Assembly (NCBI RefSeq): GCF_014904815.1
Contig: NZ_JACZFR010000007.1
Coordinates: forward strand, 62,001-126,000
Length of the DNA stretch: 64,000 nt
Direction of reading: 5' to 3'
DNA from: Microbulbifer taiwanensis
Lineage (GTDB): Bacteria > Pseudomonadota > Gammaproteobacteria > Pseudomonadales > Cellvibrionaceae
The notes under the pieces are model-generated. The model was given only the letters and a program-made list of their open reading frames with translations. It was not told the origin of the DNA and did not search any database. Positions within the stretch are counted from its first letter, which is position 1. Each line of letters starts with the position of its first letter. A program made the translations under genes and the position numbers. Shown piece after piece: positions 62,448 to 64,000 of this stretch.

Positions 62448-64000
62448 TGGTCGGCCTCCTCGCGCAGGATTTCGTCGATGATTTCGTCGGCAATGCGGTC
62501 CTGTTCGACCTGTTCTTCCGGCGTGAGTGTGGGTTTGCGGAAGCGGCGGTGCTCTGCCATCTTGCGTACGAACAGCGCGTAATCCGGGTCGCGGAAGTCG
62601 GCGGTGGAAAAGCCAAGATCGGCCAGTTCTGTACTCAGACGGCTGAGTTCTGCATCTTCCTCAGGCGTGCGAGGTGATTTGACAAACAGCTCGTTGCGAC
62701 GGAACAGCCGCCGCTCGGTTTCCGCATCCAGCGTGGATGAAAGGCCAAAGAGTTCGCTCTTGAGCAGGCCGGTAACGCCCATGCCTTGCGGGTGTTCCTC
62801 CGGAATATCCACCACCGAGCGCTCATCGTCGCGGCGCAGGATGTGCACTTGGTCACGCTTGAGACTGCCCACCATTATTGGGTCGTGGGTGGTGATCAGG
62901 ACCTGCGATTCGCCCTGTAGTGCAGCTTTATCAGTCCCAAGTACTCCCTCGATTTCATCGAAGTAGCGCAGCTTCCAGATGGGGTTCAGGTGGGTGTCTG
63001 GTTCGTCCAGCAGGAACAGGCAGTGGTCCTCGCGGGTGATGCGCATCAGGCCGAGCACGGTGAGCATTTGCAGTTCGCCTTCCGAAAGCTGGGTAAAACC
63101 CACATCGCCACCTTGCTTGTCGCTCTTCCTGACGGTGATGCGCACCTCCTCGATCAGGTCGCCGATATAGGCACCCTCGGCGTAGCGAAAGAAACTGTCG
63201 GTACTACCTGCCAGCTCACCCAGCTCCCTGAGTTTTTCGTGGCTGGGTACAAACAAATAGAGCTGTTTCTGTTTTTCGGTACGGCCTCGAAAGTCGATCT
63301 GCTTGCTGGCCTCCTGCTCGATGGGGGACCAGGCCACCTGCCACAGCTTGTCGAGGAATTCATTGACCACATTGCCGCGTGCGTACCAGAAGCGCGGGTC
63401 GCCCTCGCTCAACTCCTGTTCGTCGAACTTGCCATTCCTGCGCTTCTCTCGCAGGCGGTGCGGTTCTTTCAGTACGAACAGTGCGGACTCCAGCCTTTCT
63501 ATATGCAGATTGGCCAGTACCTTCTGGAACACTGGGTCGTCCGACAGCAGGCAGGCCAGCAGTACCAACTGGCTGTGTCCCCCGCGACAGTAGAAGAGGC
63601 GGCGCAGGCGGTCGTCACCGGAGCGCCGCGCGCGGCTTTCGATATCCTCGCGCAGCCTGGCGGCGGCGTCCGCGTCGAATTCCCCTTGGTGGTACAGGCT
63701 GGCGAGCGCTTCTTCGCTGAGTTTTTCCTCGGCCGTAATCTCCTGGCGGCGGTTGAAGCGGCGCTGGTGTTCCTGAAACAGCGTCTCGATACGCTCGTTG
63801 CGGCCAGAGTAGTAGGCAAAGATATGCGAGGGCAGCAGCTCGCGGTTTTTGAGCAGATAGCCCTGGGATTCGGCCTCGCCGTCCACCCACACGAAGGGGC
63901 GCTTCTGCCTGGCAGAGTCCGCCTGGATGCGCACGATGCGGTCGCGAATGCTGTATTCCAGTGTATAGTCGAGGGTGGCGTCCCGGTCCAGGTCGATATC
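62444..64000 (-). CDS. ptuA: PtuA-like AAA/ABC ATPase, 5' end outside window
   Basis: ATPase partner of the HNH nuclease, incomplete at the window edge; the frame is open to 64000 (residues DIDLDRDATLDYTLEYSIRDRIVRIQ lie before the first local start). ABC signature LSEGELQMLTVLGLM, Walker B CLFLLDEPDTHLNPIWK and ITTHDPIM are visible; Walker A must lie beyond 64000. The C-terminus EQVEQDRIADEIIDEILREEADQ resembles Septu/retron ATPases. First of four tightly spaced genes. Confidence 0.85.
   Translation of the reverse strand, partial: DIDLDRDATLDYTLEYSIRDRIVRIQADSARQKRPFVWVDGEAESQGYLLKNRELLPSHIFAYYSGRNERIETLFQEHQRRFNRRQEITAEEKLSEEALASLYHQGEFDADAAARLREDIESRARRSGDDRLRRLFYCRGGHSQLVLLACLLSDDPVFQKVLANLHIERLESALFVLKEPHRLREKRRNGKFDEQELSEGDPRFWYARGNVVNEFLDKLWQVAWSPIEQEASKQIDFRGRTEKQKQLYLFVPSHEKLRELGELAGSTDSFFRYAEGAYIGDLIEEVRITVRKSDKQGGDVGFTQLSEGELQMLTVLGLMRITREDHCLFLLDEPDTHLNPIWKLRYFDEIEGVLGTDKAALQGESQVLITTHDPIMVGSLKRDQVHILRRDDERSVVDIPEEHPQGMGVTGLLKSELFGLSSTLDAETERRLFRRNELFVKSPRTPEEDAELSRLSTELADLGFSTADFRDPDYALFVRKMAEHRRFRKPTLTPEEQVEQDRIADEIIDEILREEADQ

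Noticed and set aside
57965-64000. Retron (Ec78-like) system, since PtuAB can be retron effectors
   Set aside because: No reverse transcriptase or msr/msd RNA pattern is visible within the window; it could still lie beyond 64000.

Overview
This is a G+C-rich (about 60% by eye) chromosomal window from a Gram-negative, aerobic bacterium, most likely a marine polysaccharide-degrading gammaproteobacterium of the Cellvibrionales/Microbulbifer type. That placement is inferred from polyserine linkers in a secreted enzyme, a TonB-dependent receptor paired with a TPR-sulfotransferase, a PL10 pectate lyase, cytochrome bd, lipoproteins and outer-membrane barrels. I see no rRNA, tRNA, CRISPR array, insertion sequence with transposase, or prophage structural genes.

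Layout. 0-8.4 kb: sodium:solute symporter, YceI/cytochrome b561 pair, secreted M20 peptidase, CorA-type transporter, Hsp20 and CBS-domain stress proteins. 8.4-15.2 kb: phospholipase D-like lipoprotein, GFA-family protein, LysE exporter, PhnA protein, and a PLP decarboxylase divergent from a TetR regulator across a near-ideal palindromic operator. Two copies of a 164-bp transposase-less repeat bound this block. 15.2-17.3 kb: a more A+T-rich patch (S51 peptidase, PH-like membrane protein, GNAT). 18-21 kb: AraC regulator and the glutathione-dependent formaldehyde pair frmA-fghA. 21-36 kb: lipoproteins, DsbA-like oxidoreductase, TonB receptor with TPR-sulfotransferase, pirin/TauE, S9 peptidase, pectate lyase, and a purple-acid-phosphatase-like enzyme with polyserine linkers and two DNRLRE modules. 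36-45 kb: a cytochrome b/heme-binding fusion coupled to an Lcl-domain protein, GST, the wreck of a siderophore receptor beside a PepSY protein, and a GbsR-like regulator with cydAB. 45-54 kb: DUF1853, bile-acid-symporter family, Crp/Fnr regulator divergent from an aldolase plus HD-oxygenase-like pair, a glycosyltransferase, and a bufferin (copper-buffering peptide) operon. 54-57.4 kb: an autotransporter with RTX-like repeats and an OmpW-family porin. 57.9-64 kb: a defence operon on the minus strand that runs off the window.

Two systems deserve most attention. (1) The four-gene operon at 57,965-64,000: a Septu-like ATPase/HNH pair (PtuA/PtuB), an archaeo-eukaryotic primase-SF2 helicase of the TOTE conflict-system type, and a 392-residue conserved protein of unknown function. 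The genes overlap by 4 nt or are 8-20 nt apart, which suggests one composite anti-phage module. (2) The operon at 50,560-53,981: a bufferin precursor carrying two complete six-cysteine cores in tandem (61-residue period), followed by its MNIO modification enzyme, the BufC partner, and an overlapping UMF1-type MFS transporter where a DoxX-type membrane protein is often found.

Several non-coding elements also stand out: the 164-bp element whose CTAG end supplies the stop codon of the upstream gene at both sites, a nested double inverted repeat at 5.5 kb, two REP-like palindromes, and a terminator interrupted by homopolymeric G/C sequence that may be an assembly artefact.
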